A stretch of DNA of 64,000 bases from Actinomadura madurae (GCF_900115095.1 NZ_FOVH01000017.1:62001-126000); one strand, 5' to 3'; counted from the first letter of the stretch, positions 16,633-24,988 are shown. The notes: generated by a model not told the origin, from the sequence alone. Numbers and translations: made by a program.

Positions 16633-17922
16633 ATGGGCGAGGAAGAGACGGTCCGGGACGAGACGGTCCAGGAGAAGACTGTCCAGGAGAAGACGGACAC
16701 GGGCTACCGGCGGCTGACGCGTGACGCCGACCGGCGGCTGATAGCCGGAGTGTGCACCGGCCTCGGCCGCTACACCGGCATCGACCCCGTCGTGTTCAGG
16801 GTGGGGTTCGCGGTCCTCGTCCTCGCGCACGGGCAGGGCGTCTGCCTCTACATCGCGGCGGCGCTGCTGATGCCGGCGAGCCCGGAGGAGTCGTCGCTCG
16901 CCGAGCAGCTCTTCAAGCGGTGGTTCGACGCGCAGGGCGTCCTGTCGATCCTCGGCGCGCTGCTCTGCGCCGGCGTCGTGTTCAGCGTGGTCGGCGGCGT
17001 CTCCACCGACGCGATCGCGCTCCTGGTCGTGTTCGGGCTGGTGCTGCTCGTCGCGCACTCGCGGGGCGTCGACCTCGTCTCCGCGGCGCGGACCGTCCCC
17101 GAACGGATCACCGGGCACCCGCCGGAGCCGTCCGCGCCCTGGGCGCGGCAGGACGGCGCGGGCGTCTCCCTCAGCAAGGACGAGCCGCGCCCGGCCGCGG
17201 CGGGCGGGCTCCCGGAGGGCATGATCGACCTCGCCGCGTACTCGGCCGCGTGGGAGGAGGCCCCCGAGCCGGTCCGGCCCGCGGCCCCCGCGAAGGGGCG
17301 GCACGGCCGCGGGCACTCGCCGGTCGCGACGATCACGCTGCTGGCCGCGATGGCCGCGGGCGCGGCGATGATCCCGGTCGCGCAGGCGTACACGGCGCCC
17401 GACTCGTGGCTGATCGTCATGGCGCCCGCCCTGGCCGTCATCGGGTGCGGCCTCGTCCTCGGCGGCTGGTTCCGGACCCGCGGCCTCGCGGCGGCCGGCA
17501 CCGTGCTGACCCTCGCCATGCTGACCACGGCGGTGGCGGGCGACGCGCCGCGCAACGCCGAGTACGGGGAGATCGAGTGGCGTCCCACCGACCCCGCCCA
17601 GACGAACCAGGTCTACAAGGTCGGCGTCGGCCAGGGCGATCTCGACCTGACCGCCCTCCCGCTCGCCGCCGGGCAGCGGATCGAGATCGACGCGCGGGTC
17701 GGGCTCGGCGGGCTGGACGTCACGCTGCCGCCCACCGCCCGCGTCCTGCTGGACGCGAAGATCGGGCTCGGCGACCTGCGCGTCGACCGGCGGACGACGA
17801 GCGGGCCGAACGCCAGGGACGTCCGGACCCTGGAACCGGAGAGCGGATCGAGCGGGAACCCGCCGGTGATCGTGCTGCGGATCCGCGGCAAGCTCGGAGA
17901 CGTGGACGTGCACCGTGGCTGA
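16633..17922 (+). CDS. PspC-domain membrane protein with LiaF-like C-terminal domain
   Basis: 429 residues. After a short acidic repeat (ETVQEKTVQEKT) a PspC domain (RRLIAGVCTGLGRYTGIDPVVF, about 22-80) leads into several membrane helices, a cytoplasmic linker, and further helices at about 230-300. The C-terminal 100 residues (VGVGQGDLDLTALPL, VGLGGLDVTLPPTARV, IGLGDLRVD) form the repeated beta-strand domain of LiaF/DUF2154-type proteins. LiaF proteins restrain their kinase until the envelope is damaged, so this is the likely partner of the divergent pair. The next small gene overlaps its end. Confidence 0.82.
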   Translation: MGEEETVRDETVQEKTVQEKTDTGYRRLTRDADRRLIAGVCTGLGRYTGIDPVVFRVGFAVLVLAHGQGVCLYIAAALLMPASPEESSLAEQLFKRWFDAQGVLSILGALLCAGVVFSVVGGVSTDAIALLVVFGLVLLVAHSRGVDLVSAARTVPERITGHPPEPSAPWARQDGAGVSLSKDEPRPAAAGGLPEGMIDLAAYSAAWEEAPEPVRPAAPAKGRHGRGHSPVATITLLAAMAAGAAMIPVAQAYTAPDSWLIVMAPALAVIGCGLVLGGWFRTRGLAAAGTVLTLAMLTTAVAGDAPRNAEYGEIEWRPTDPAQTNQVYKVGVGQGDLDLTALPLAAGQRIEIDARVGLGGLDVTLPPTARVLLDAKIGLGDLRVDRRTTSGPNARDVRTLEPESGSSGNPPVIVLRIRGKLGDVDVHRG

Positions 17923-18136
17923 GGGGGACGTGGCGAAGAAGAGGTTCCGGTTCGACCCGGCCGGGCCCGTCACGGGGCTGTTCTTCCTCCTCCTCGCGGC
18001 CCTGTTCCTCGTGGACGGCCTGTCGGACGAGGACGTCCTGCCCGCGACGACGCTGATCCCCGTGGTGCTGATCGGCCTCGGGCTCGTCGGGACCGTCCGG
18101 GTGCTGACCCGCTCGCGACGCCGCGACCTGCGCTGA
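17915..18136 (+). CDS. small two-helix membrane protein
   Basis: 73 residues with two transmembrane helices (PVTGLFFLLLAALFLVDGLS and TLIPVVLIGLGLVGTVRVLT) and a basic end RSRRRDLR. It starts at a GTG inside the last codons of the PspC gene (8-base overlap), so it is translated with it. Short helical membrane proteins often follow PspC genes; no enzymatic motif is visible. Function unknown, probably part of the same envelope module. Confidence 0.75.
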   Translation: MAEGDVAKKRFRFDPAGPVTGLFFLLLAALFLVDGLSDEDVLPATTLIPVVLIGLGLVGTVRVLTRSRRRDLR

Positions 18137-18236
18137 CACGCGGGCCGTGGCACGGGCCGCACGCCCGCCCGCCTTTCCTGCCCGCCGGGAACGCCGAGTA
18201 GTGTGATCTCGACGGCAGGTGACGGAACGAGGTCGG

Positions 18237-18932
18237 ATGTCGGGGCAGGCCGGGAACCCGGAGGGGTGCGCGGACGTGCTGCCCGGATCCCGCTCCGCGC
18301 TCGACCCCGGCCGCGCCATCAAGCCCGGACGGCACGGCCTGTCCCCCGAGACCGTCGCCGGCATCCAGCGGGAGCGCCTGATCGACGCGTTCGTCCAGAT
18401 CGTGTCCGAGCGCGGCTACGCCCACACCACGATCAGCCGCGTGACCGAGGGCGCGGGCGTCACCAAGAAGACGTTCTACGCGCACTTCACCGACCTGGAC
18501 GACTGCTTCCTCGCCGCCTACCGGCGCGGCATGGACATCCTGCTCGGCCGCATGACGCAGGCGTACGAGTCCGCGCCGTCCTGGCCGGAGGGGATCCACG
18601 CGGCGCTGCGCACGCTGCTCGCCGTCCTCGCCCGCGAGCCGCGGTTCGCGCGGGCGTCGCTGGTGGAGGTGAACGCGGCCGGCCCGCAGGTCCGGCGGGC
18701 GCGCATCGACAACCTCGCGCGGTTCCGCGCCTTCTTCACCGATCCGTCGCTGCCGCCCGTCCCGGTCGCGGTGGTGGACGCGATCGTCGGCGGCGTCTAC
18801 AGCGCGATCCACGTCCGGATGGAGACGGACGAGACGGAGGATCTGCCGGCGCTGCTGGCGCCGCTCACCTACTTCGCGCTGCTCCCCTTCGCCGGCCGTG
18901 AGACCGCGTCCGCGTTCCTCGATCCCGCCTGA
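18237..18932 (+). CDS. TetR-family transcriptional regulator
   Basis: 231 residues. The helix-turn-helix is ERLIDAFVQIVSERGYAHTT followed by ISRVTEGAGVTKKTFYAHFTDLDDCF, preceded by a 40-residue unstructured tail. The ligand domain has no recognised signature. I prefer the ATG at 18237, which has GAGG four bases upstream, over a GTG at 18219. Neighbours on both sides are unrelated, so its regulon is not apparent; it could repress its own gene and the secreted propeller gene downstream. Confidence 0.8.
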   Translation: MSGQAGNPEGCADVLPGSRSALDPGRAIKPGRHGLSPETVAGIQRERLIDAFVQIVSERGYAHTTISRVTEGAGVTKKTFYAHFTDLDDCFLAAYRRGMDILLGRMTQAYESAPSWPEGIHAALRTLLAVLAREPRFARASLVEVNAAGPQVRRARIDNLARFRAFFTDPSLPPVPVAVVDAIVGGVYSAIHVRMETDETEDLPALLAPLTYFALLPFAGRETASAFLDPA

Positions 18933-19025
18933 CCGGCGCCTCCGGCTCCTGGACGTGCCGACGACCCCCGCCGCGGTCCGCCGGTTGACCTCCTGACCGG
19001 AAACGGCCCGAGATCATCCGGCGTC

Positions 19026-19054
19026 TTGACGTGAAAAACCTACGGGTTTCTAGT
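19026..19054 (+). promoter_or_regulatory. sigma-70-type promoter for the secreted propeller gene
   Basis: TTGACG at 19026-19031 and TCTAGT at 19049-19054 are 17 bases apart, about 55 bases before the ATG. Both boxes fit the actinobacterial housekeeping consensus well. Confidence 0.5.
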
Positions 19055-19110
19055 GGCGGTGGATCTTGTCTCGGACTCGGGGTTCCACGGTTCCCAAGGA
19101 GGCGGTGGCG

Positions 19111-20985
19111 ATGCGCCATCGACGCAGGAAAGCCCTCTCCCTCGCCGCGGCGCTGGCGCTCGCCGCGGGCGCCCTGACCGCCGTCCCGGGCGTCGCCGCC
19201 GCCGCGGGCCCGGTCACCCAGATCGCCCTTCCGGTCCCGGACGTCGTGCCGTCCGGCCTCGCCGCCGGCCCCGGCGGGACCGTCTGGTACGCCGCGAACA
19301 GCGGCGGCATCGGCCGTGTCGACGCCGCCGGCAAGGTCACCGAGTACGCCGTCGGCCCCAACTCCAGGGACCTGCTCGGCATCCCCGACGCGATGGCCGC
19401 CGCGCCGGACGGGTCGCTCTGGTTCACCGACCTGTCCACCAGCGTCCCGCGGGTCGGCCGCGTGGACCCCGCGACCGGCGCGTCCACCCTCTACGAGCTG
19501 CCCACCACCGGCACCGTGAGCTTCCGCAACGCCCAGGTCACCGGGATCACCGCCGGACCGGACGGCGCCATGTGGTTCACCGGCCGCTCCTCCGGCTCCA
19601 TCGGGCGCATCGACGCGTCCGGCACCGTCACCGCCTACGCCACGGGACTCGTCCCCGTCGAGCTCACCACCGGCCCCGACCGGGCCATCTGGTTCACCAC
19701 GAACGGCGGCACGATCGGCCGCCTCGACCCCGCCACCGGCGCGGTCGCGTCCTACCCGACGCCGAACGGCCGCAACGGCAGCCCCGTCATGGGCGGCATC
19801 GTCACCGGTCCCGACGGCGACCTCTGGTTCACCGAGCCCGGCGCGGGCAAGGTCGGCCGCATCGACCCCGTCACGCACGCGGTCACCGAGTACGCCACCC
19901 CCGTCGCCGACTCCATGCCCAGCGGCATCACCGCCGGCCCGGACGGCAGACTCTGGATCACCGAGATGGCCGCCAGCAACATCGCGAGCGTCGACCCGCT
20001 GTCCGGCGCGATGCGCGAGCACCCGCTGCCGGCGACGCTGTCCGCCCCCGCCCGGATCATCAGCGGACCCGGCGGGCACCTGTGGTTCACCGAGCCCGGA
20101 CGCGGCCTGATCGGCCACCTCGACCCGGCCGCACCGCCCGCCGGGACCCGCAACCCCGCCGTCCCGCCCACCAGGGCCGGCAGCTCGCCCAACGGCGCGG
20201 CCCGGTTCATGAACCAGTGCCCGGCCGGGCAGATCTGCCAGACCCAGGTCACCACCGGCGGCAGCGTGAAGATCGGCTCGTTCGAGCAGGAACTGCCCGC
20301 CGGCGCCATCCGCATCACCGGCTACATCGGCGAACCGGACGAGACCGGTGACCTCGTGCTGAAACCGCCGGTCACGGGACGGCAGCTGGAGTCCGCGCCG
20401 GTCGAGGTCCCGGGCGGGCTGATCGGCCAGCTACCGCTGGTCGGCCCGATCCTCGGCAAGACCCCCGCGGCCATGTGGGACGTCAACCGGCTGACCGTCA
20501 CCCAGTCGCTCGCCGGCCCGATCCACGTCTCGCTCTCCGGCGGCCTCGGCGCCAAGGCGTCCCTGAACGTCCACCTCAACAACCAGCTGCTCGGCGCGAC
20601 CTGCGTCATCGGCCCCATCGAGGCCGACCTCGCGCCCGCGTTCCGGACCGGCGGCCTGGCCATCAACCCGGCCATGTCGTGGGGCGCCGCGCAGATCGCG
20701 ATCGACGCGCCGGTCGCCGTCCCGGCCGCCAAGGGCTGCGGCCCCTTCGGGATCCTGGACGGTGTCATCAACCAGATGATGGGGCTGCCGTCCCCCGCGT
20801 CCGAGAACTCGATGAACCTGACCGGGATCATCAGCCTCGCCGCCGGGATCAACCCCTCCAACACACCCGAGACCGCGGTGCCCGGCCCGGCGGCCGAACT
20901 CCTCGAGAAGGCCCGCACCCCGGTCGCGCCCGGCGCCCTCCCGGCCGCCCCGCGCAAGACCACCGTCCGGGTCGCCCCGCGCTGA
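19111..20985 (+). CDS. secreted Vgb-like seven-bladed propeller fused to a novel C-terminal domain
   Basis: 624 residues. A signal peptide (RRRKALSLAAALALAAGALT, cleaved near AAAAGP) is followed by blades with the virginiamycin-B-lyase repeat GPDGxxWFT: PDGSLWFTD, GPDGAMWFTG, GPDRAIWFTT, GPDGDLWFTE, GPDGRLWITE and GPGGHLWFTE, to about residue 345. Residues about 365-624 form a second domain with two likely disulphides (CPAGQIC, plus distant Cys) and an Ala/Pro tail. The catalytic His-Glu-His of Vgb lyases is not evident, so streptogramin resistance is doubtful; a binding role outside the cell is more likely. AAGGAGG nine bases before the ATG fixes the start. Confidence 0.75.
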   Translation: MRHRRRKALSLAAALALAAGALTAVPGVAAAAGPVTQIALPVPDVVPSGLAAGPGGTVWYAANSGGIGRVDAAGKVTEYAVGPNSRDLLGIPDAMAAAPDGSLWFTDLSTSVPRVGRVDPATGASTLYELPTTGTVSFRNAQVTGITAGPDGAMWFTGRSSGSIGRIDASGTVTAYATGLVPVELTTGPDRAIWFTTNGGTIGRLDPATGAVASYPTPNGRNGSPVMGGIVTGPDGDLWFTEPGAGKVGRIDPVTHAVTEYATPVADSMPSGITAGPDGRLWITEMAASNIASVDPLSGAMREHPLPATLSAPARIISGPGGHLWFTEPGRGLIGHLDPAAPPAGTRNPAVPPTRAGSSPNGAARFMNQCPAGQICQTQVTTGGSVKIGSFEQELPAGAIRITGYIGEPDETGDLVLKPPVTGRQLESAPVEVPGGLIGQLPLVGPILGKTPAAMWDVNRLTVTQSLAGPIHVSLSGGLGAKASLNVHLNNQLLGATCVIGPIEADLAPAFRTGGLAINPAMSWGAAQIAIDAPVAVPAAKGCGPFGILDGVINQMMGLPSPASENSMNLTGIISLAAGINPSNTPETAVPGPAAELLEKARTPVAPGALPAAPRKTTVRVAPR

Positions 20986-20996
20986 CCCCCGCGCCC

Positions 20997-21030
20997 GCGC
21001 GGCGGGCCCGCCCCCTGGGGCCCGCCGCGC
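20997..21030 (+). terminator. strong hairpin after the propeller gene
   Basis: A perfect 12-bp GC stem (20997-21008 with 21019-21030) and 10-base loop sit between this stop and the lipoprotein ribosome site. Confidence 0.6.
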
Positions 21031-21051
21031 GCCCTACCTCCTGGAGGACCC

Positions 21052-21468
21052 ATGCGCCCGGCCGTGCTCGCGCTGCCCCTGGTGCTCACGGTCTCGCTGG
21101 CCGGCTGCAGTGACTCCGAACCGCCCGCAGCGTCCTCGTCCAAGCTCACGACGGCCTCGGCCCGCCCCACACCGCCGGTGCTGAACGGCGTGCGGCCCGG
21201 CGCGGAGAAGAAGTCGTCGCTCGACGGCAACTGGACGACGGCGGGCTCCGGCTCCCGCCGGGTGGCGCTCTTCCTCTACCGGGGCGCCGCCGCCCTGAAC
21301 GCGCCCGGCTTCTGCACCGGGACGGTCGACGCGTCCGGCAAGATCAAGCTGACCTGCGCGAACGGTTCCCGCGACCGGCTCACCGGCCACGCCGAGCTGC
21401 GCTCGGGAAAGCTCGTGGTCAGCTGGACGGGAGGTCGCCGGGACGTGCTCCACCGGCGTGCAGGCTGA
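21052..21468 (+). CDS. small secreted lipoprotein
   Basis: 138 residues with a type II signal peptide: hydrophobic AVLALPLVLTVSLAGC with lipobox LAGC, then a Ser/Thr/Pro linker. The mature part (about 90 residues) reads as a beta-rich domain, SSLDGNWTTAGSGSRRVALF to LRSGKLVVSWTGGRRD, possibly with one disulphide (Cys in FCTG and LTCANG). The family is not recognised. GGAGG precedes the ATG. Its last 50 bases overlap the end of the convergent cupin gene, so one of the two 3' ends may be under relaxed constraint. Confidence 0.7.
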   Translation: MRPAVLALPLVLTVSLAGCSDSEPPAASSSKLTTASARPTPPVLNGVRPGAEKKSSLDGNWTTAGSGSRRVALFLYRGAAALNAPGFCTGTVDASGKIKLTCANGSRDRLTGHAELRSGKLVVSWTGGRRDVLHRRAG

Positions 21469-21841
21469 CCGCGAACGCCGGACCCGGGTTCGTCACCGCG
21501 TGCGGCCCGCCGTGCACCCGCACCCGGTTGGCCCGCAGCGCCCGCTCGGTGACGCCCCGCCCGGTGATCGTCACCGCCGCCAGCTCACCCGCGATCAGGG
21601 TGCTGACCTGGCCGTGCACCGTCCCGCCGGGACCGGGCGGCCAGGTGGTCAGCCACGCCTCCCCGTCGAGCGGCACATGCACCGGCCCGGCGGCGTCGAA
21701 GCGGACGAGCCCCCACCACTCGCCGGGACGTCCGGCCAGCTCGCGGACACGGGCGGCGAGTTGCCCGACGGTCGGCGGGCTGACGATGGTCGCGCGGCCG
21801 TGCGGATCGTCCTGGCCACGCATGGTGAGATCGGGAACCAC
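21419..21841 (-). CDS. short cysteine-dioxygenase-like cupin lacking metal ligands
   Basis: 140 residues. EWWGLVRFDAAGPVHVPL, AWLTTWPPGPGGTVHG, ALRANRVRVHGGPHAVTNPG and PAFAVSLHAGG follow the order of bacterial cysteine dioxygenase family cupins, but the usual HDH...E iron site is reduced to one His (GTVHGQVSTLIAGEL) and the length is about 30-40 residues short. It is probably a non-catalytic or altered-metal cupin. The GTG at 21841 has AAGGA nine bases upstream; ATG 21823 is the alternative. The 3' end overlaps the lipoprotein gene by 50 bases. Confidence 0.5.
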   Translation of the reverse strand: MVPDLTMRGQDDPHGRATIVSPPTVGQLAARVRELAGRPGEWWGLVRFDAAGPVHVPLDGEAWLTTWPPGPGGTVHGQVSTLIAGELAAVTITGRGVTERALRANRVRVHGGPHAVTNPGPAFAVSLHAGGARPGDLPSS

Positions 21842-22086
21842 GGAAAGAAGTCCTTCGTGTACGTGTGTCGGCCGGTATGAACTGAGGTCAGCGACAACAC
21901 GAAGGACACAGCGCGCTGGCCACGCGGCGCAGGGCCACGGGGCTGTCGGTCGACACGCGCTTCGTCACGGAGACAAGAAGACACTCCGTAACCGACCCTT
22001 GTCAAGCCGATCACCCAGAGTCCACCGGACGTCCGCCCGGCGTGGAGAGCATGCGCGCGGGTATGGATCGAGTGAACGGAGCGCCC

Positions 22087-23625
22087 ATGGACCGTCGGAC
22101 CGTACTGCGCGGTGGCCTCGTCATGACCGGTGGGGCGACGTTCTCCCTGCTCGGCGACCGTCCCGGCGGCGCCGCCCTGCTGCGCCGCGACCGCCCGAAC
22201 CTCACCCACGGCGTCCAGAGCGGCGATGTCACGGCCCGCGAGGCCGTGGTGTGGGCACGCTCGGACCGGCCCGCCCGGATGCTGGTCGAGGTGAGCCGCC
22301 GCCCCGACTTCCGGCACGCCCGTACCGTGCGCGGCCCGATCATGACGCCGGACACCGACCTCACCGGCAAGACACTGCTGCGCGGCCTGCCCCCGGGCGA
22401 GGACCTGCACTACCGGGTCCGCCTGGCCGGCCTGGACCGGGGGCTGACCTCCGAGCCGGTCACCGGCCGGCTCCGCACCGCGCCCCACGACCGCCGGGAC
22501 ATCCGCTTCGTCTGGTCCGGCGACCTCGCCGGCCAGGGCTGGGGCATCAACCCCGACCTCGGCGGCTACCGCATCTTCAAGGCCATGACCACCGCCGACC
22601 CCGACTTCTTCCTGTGCAGCGGCGACCTCGTCTACTCCGACGGCCCGCTCAGCGAGACGGTGACCCTGCCGGACGGCCGCGTCTGGCGGAACATCGTCAC
22701 GCAGGAGAAGTCTGCCGTCGCCCAGACGCTCGCCGAATTCCGCGGCCAGTTCCGCTACAACCTGGAGGACGCCGGTTTCCGGGCGTTCAACGCGCGCGTC
22801 CCCATGCTCTACCAGTGGGACGACCACGAAACCGTGAACAACTGGTACCCCGGCGAGATCCTCGACCTCCCGCAGTACACCGAGAAACGGGTGGACGTCC
22901 TAGCGCAACGCTCACGTCAGGCGGTCTTCGAGTACACGCCCATACGCACCGCCCGCTCCGGACGCATGTACCGGCGAATCTCCTACGGCCCGCTCCTGGA
23001 CGTCTTCATGCTCGACATGCGGACGTACAAGACCCCGAACGACGCGAACACCTCCCCCACCCAAAAGAACGGCCTCCTCGGCGCCGAACAACTGACCTGG
23101 CTGAAGCAGGAACTGCGCCGTTCCCGGGCGACCTGGAAGATCATCGCGGCCGATATGCCGATCGGGCTGATCGTCCCGGACGGCACCGCGCAGGAGAGCG
23201 CCGCCCAAGGCGACGACGGCGCCCCGCTGGGCCGCGAGCGCGAGATCGCCGACCTGCTCTCCTACGCGCGGCGGCACCGTGTCCGGAACATGGTGTGGCT
23301 GACGGCCGACGTCCACTACACGGCCGCCCACTACTACGACCCGGCGAAGGCGTCCTTCACCGACTTCGACCCCTTCTGGGAGTTCGTGTCGGGTCCCCTG
23401 AACGCCGGCGCCTTCGGCCCCAACGAACTCGACGGCACGTTCGGCCCGCAGCTCAGGTTCGTCAAGGCGCCGCCCCGCGCCAACACGTCCCCGGCCGAGG
23501 GCCACCAGTTCTTCGGCGAGGTCCGGATCGACGGGCGCACCGAGGCCCTGACCGTCCACCTACGGGACCTGGACGGCGCGATCCTCCACACCGAGACCCT
23601 CGATCCGCGCCGAATCAGCGGCTGA
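22087..23625 (+). CDS. phoD: Tat-exported alkaline phosphatase PhoD
   Basis: 512 residues. The N-terminus DRRTVLRGGLVMTGGATFSLL is a twin-arginine signal. A PhoD N-terminal beta domain (about 45-140: LTHGVQSGDVTAREAVVWAR) precedes the metallophosphoesterase domain with SGDL, CSGDLVYSDGP, QWDDHETVNNW and TADVHYTAAHYY, the Ca/Fe ligands of PhoD phosphodiesterase/phosphatases. The product likely releases phosphate from organic phosphates or teichoic acid outside the cell and is commonly Pho-regulated. GGAG lies six bases before the chosen ATG; ATGs further up lack a site. Confidence 0.9.
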   Translation: MDRRTVLRGGLVMTGGATFSLLGDRPGGAALLRRDRPNLTHGVQSGDVTAREAVVWARSDRPARMLVEVSRRPDFRHARTVRGPIMTPDTDLTGKTLLRGLPPGEDLHYRVRLAGLDRGLTSEPVTGRLRTAPHDRRDIRFVWSGDLAGQGWGINPDLGGYRIFKAMTTADPDFFLCSGDLVYSDGPLSETVTLPDGRVWRNIVTQEKSAVAQTLAEFRGQFRYNLEDAGFRAFNARVPMLYQWDDHETVNNWYPGEILDLPQYTEKRVDVLAQRSRQAVFEYTPIRTARSGRMYRRISYGPLLDVFMLDMRTYKTPNDANTSPTQKNGLLGAEQLTWLKQELRRSRATWKIIAADMPIGLIVPDGTAQESAAQGDDGAPLGREREIADLLSYARRHRVRNMVWLTADVHYTAAHYYDPAKASFTDFDPFWEFVSGPLNAGAFGPNELDGTFGPQLRFVKAPPRANTSPAEGHQFFGEVRIDGRTEALTVHLRDLDGAILHTETLDPRRISG

Positions 23626-23710
23626 GGACCAGATACGCGATCCAGGTGAGCACCAGAGTCACGAGCATCGATCCGAAGCACCCCAACCTGGACGAGAAGA
23701 AGAGGAACAT
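23615..23710 (-). CDS. 31-residue membrane micro-protein
   Basis: A short reverse-strand frame encodes 31 residues: a Phe-rich start MFLFFSSRLGCFGS, then one transmembrane helix MLVTLVLTWIAYLVLSR, stop TGA. Short proteins of the shape M-x-F-F-S-S-x-x-G-C-x-G-S plus one helix recur in actinobacteria as I recall them, which makes chance less likely. It overlaps the last 11 bases of phoD. No ribosome site lies close to the ATG, so it could be leaderless. Function unknown. Confidence 0.45.
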   Translation of the reverse strand: MFLFFSSRLGCFGSMLVTLVLTWIAYLVLSR

Positions 23711-23931
23711 ACGGCGGGCTCTACCCCCTAACCACCGGAAATCGCCTGCGTGCACTCGCTGGGCCCCCGCCTCGTCCGGCGTCTTACCTGGTGGAGAGGG
23801 TGTCGGGGTCCAAGGGTGTGTTTTAGGGCGAAAACCGGAGAAGTAAGGGGTCGGCCCATTACGGTCGGTTGGGAGCCGCCCACGGAACGGAACGGAAGGG
23901 ACGGCAAAGGCCGACGCTCCCGGAGGAGCAC
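23711..23931. other. leader/promoter region upstream of the CHAP operon
   Basis: Lower-GC, purine-rich sequence (GAAAACCGGAGAAGTAAGG at 23830-23848) with no convincing gene. It probably holds the promoter and 5' leader of the acidic protein/CHAP pair. Confidence 0.4.
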
Positions 23932-24099
23932 ATGACCCCCCAAAACAGAACAGACGCGACAGAAGCCACTCATATGGACGAAGTGGACGTCCACCCCGAC
24001 GTCCACCGGGCCACCGAACCCGACGAGGAGCAGATCCTCAGGGAGCTTTACGGCGAGCCCGACGCCGACGGGATCTTCCGTGGGGAGGGTTCCGGATGA
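23932..24099 (+). CDS. small acidic protein preceding the CHAP gene
   Basis: 55 residues, strongly acidic (HMDEVDVHPDVHRATEPDEE, then ELYGEPDADGIFRGEGSG). GGAGGAG sits six bases before the ATG. No membrane segment, signal peptide or cysteine. The stop overlaps the start of the CHAP gene (ATGA), so the two are made together; the acidic protein could be a chaperone, inhibitor or targeting partner of that enzyme. The family is not recognised. Confidence 0.65.
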   Translation: MTPQNRTDATEATHMDEVDVHPDVHRATEPDEEQILRELYGEPDADGIFRGEGSG

Positions 24100-24803
24100 G
24101 CGCGGCCGGAATGATCGCCGAGGCCCGCAAGTCGCTCGGCATGTCAGGCCGCCCGAACACCATCACCAAGGAGTACGCCTCCAGGCACGGAGACGAGTTC
24201 CTCCGAGCGGCCTGGTGCGACATGGCCGTCACCTACTGGGCGCGCCACAGCGGCAACCACGACGCCGTCTGCCTGGGCAAGGACTACGCCTACACGGTCT
24301 GGCATGCGGAAGCGTTCCAGAAGGCCGGACGCTGGCACAGCGGGACGACCGCCAGTGTGAATCAGGCCAAGCCCGGGGACATCGTGTTCTTCGACTGGGG
24401 TGCCACCAACAACGTGGGCGCCATCGACCACGTCGGCGTCGTCGAGAAGGTGCTCGGCGGGGGGCGGCTGCAGACCATCGAGGGCAACACCGGCGACGCG
24501 GTGAAGCGGCGCGTCCGGGACTCCGGTGTGATCGCCGGCTACGGAAGGCCCGCCTACGGCGGGGGCAACTGGACGGAGGACATGGTGAAGAAGCTCCCCG
24601 AGCTGAGCAAGGGCGACACCGGCGAGCACGTCGAGAGCGTGCAGGGGCTGCTGCTGGCCCGCAGCCACCCCGAGGTGAGCATGACTGGCAAGTTCGACGA
24701 CGCCACCGAGAAGGCCGTGAAGGCGGTCCAGCGGTGGGGCGGCGTCGACGACGACGGCATCGTCGGCGCGAAGACCTGGCCTGTTCTACTCCGCGTCCAC
24801 TAG
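24096..24803 (+). CDS. CHAP-domain amidase/peptidase with C-terminal peptidoglycan-binding domain
   Basis: 235 residues. The CHAP/NlpC-like catalytic domain (about 5-150) shows Cys41 in AAWCDMAVTYWARHSG, PGDIVFFDWG, His in IDHVGVVEKV and TIEGNTGD. Residues 165-232 form a PG_binding_1 three-helix domain (LSKGDTGEHVESVQGLLLAR to GIVGAKTWPVLL). There is no signal peptide or membrane helix, as in phage endolysins, so export must rely on lysis, a holin or another route. It is coupled to the upstream 55-residue acidic gene. No other phage gene is visible nearby, so a domesticated lysin is one reading. Confidence 0.78.
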   Translation: MSAAGMIAEARKSLGMSGRPNTITKEYASRHGDEFLRAAWCDMAVTYWARHSGNHDAVCLGKDYAYTVWHAEAFQKAGRWHSGTTASVNQAKPGDIVFFDWGATNNVGAIDHVGVVEKVLGGGRLQTIEGNTGDAVKRRVRDSGVIAGYGRPAYGGGNWTEDMVKKLPELSKGDTGEHVESVQGLLLARSHPEVSMTGKFDDATEKAVKAVQRWGGVDDDGIVGAKTWPVLLRVH

Positions 24804-24814
24804 CGCCCATCAGT

Positions 24815-24849
24815 GCCCCAGACGTCGGTAAACAAACCGCGTCTGGGGC
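24815..24849 (+). terminator. terminator of the CHAP operon
   Basis: GCCCCAGACG (24815-24824) pairs perfectly with CGTCTGGGGC (24840-24849) across a 15-base AT-rich loop, 12 bases after the stop. Confidence 0.65.
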
Positions 24850-24988
24850 TAGTACGGGATTCAACAGCGGAATAGGTTCGTAGGGTCGCCTTCCACGGAG
24901 GTGGCCCCGATGACGTGGCCGGATTCGCGCGCCCCGCCCAGGGGACGTCTCTCCAAGTCCACCCCGAGACGTCCCTGGGAGAAAACGC

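Noticed and set aside
24096..24803. prophage remnant
   Set aside because: Only one lysin-like gene is seen; no integrase, attachment repeats, structural or replication genes lie nearby.
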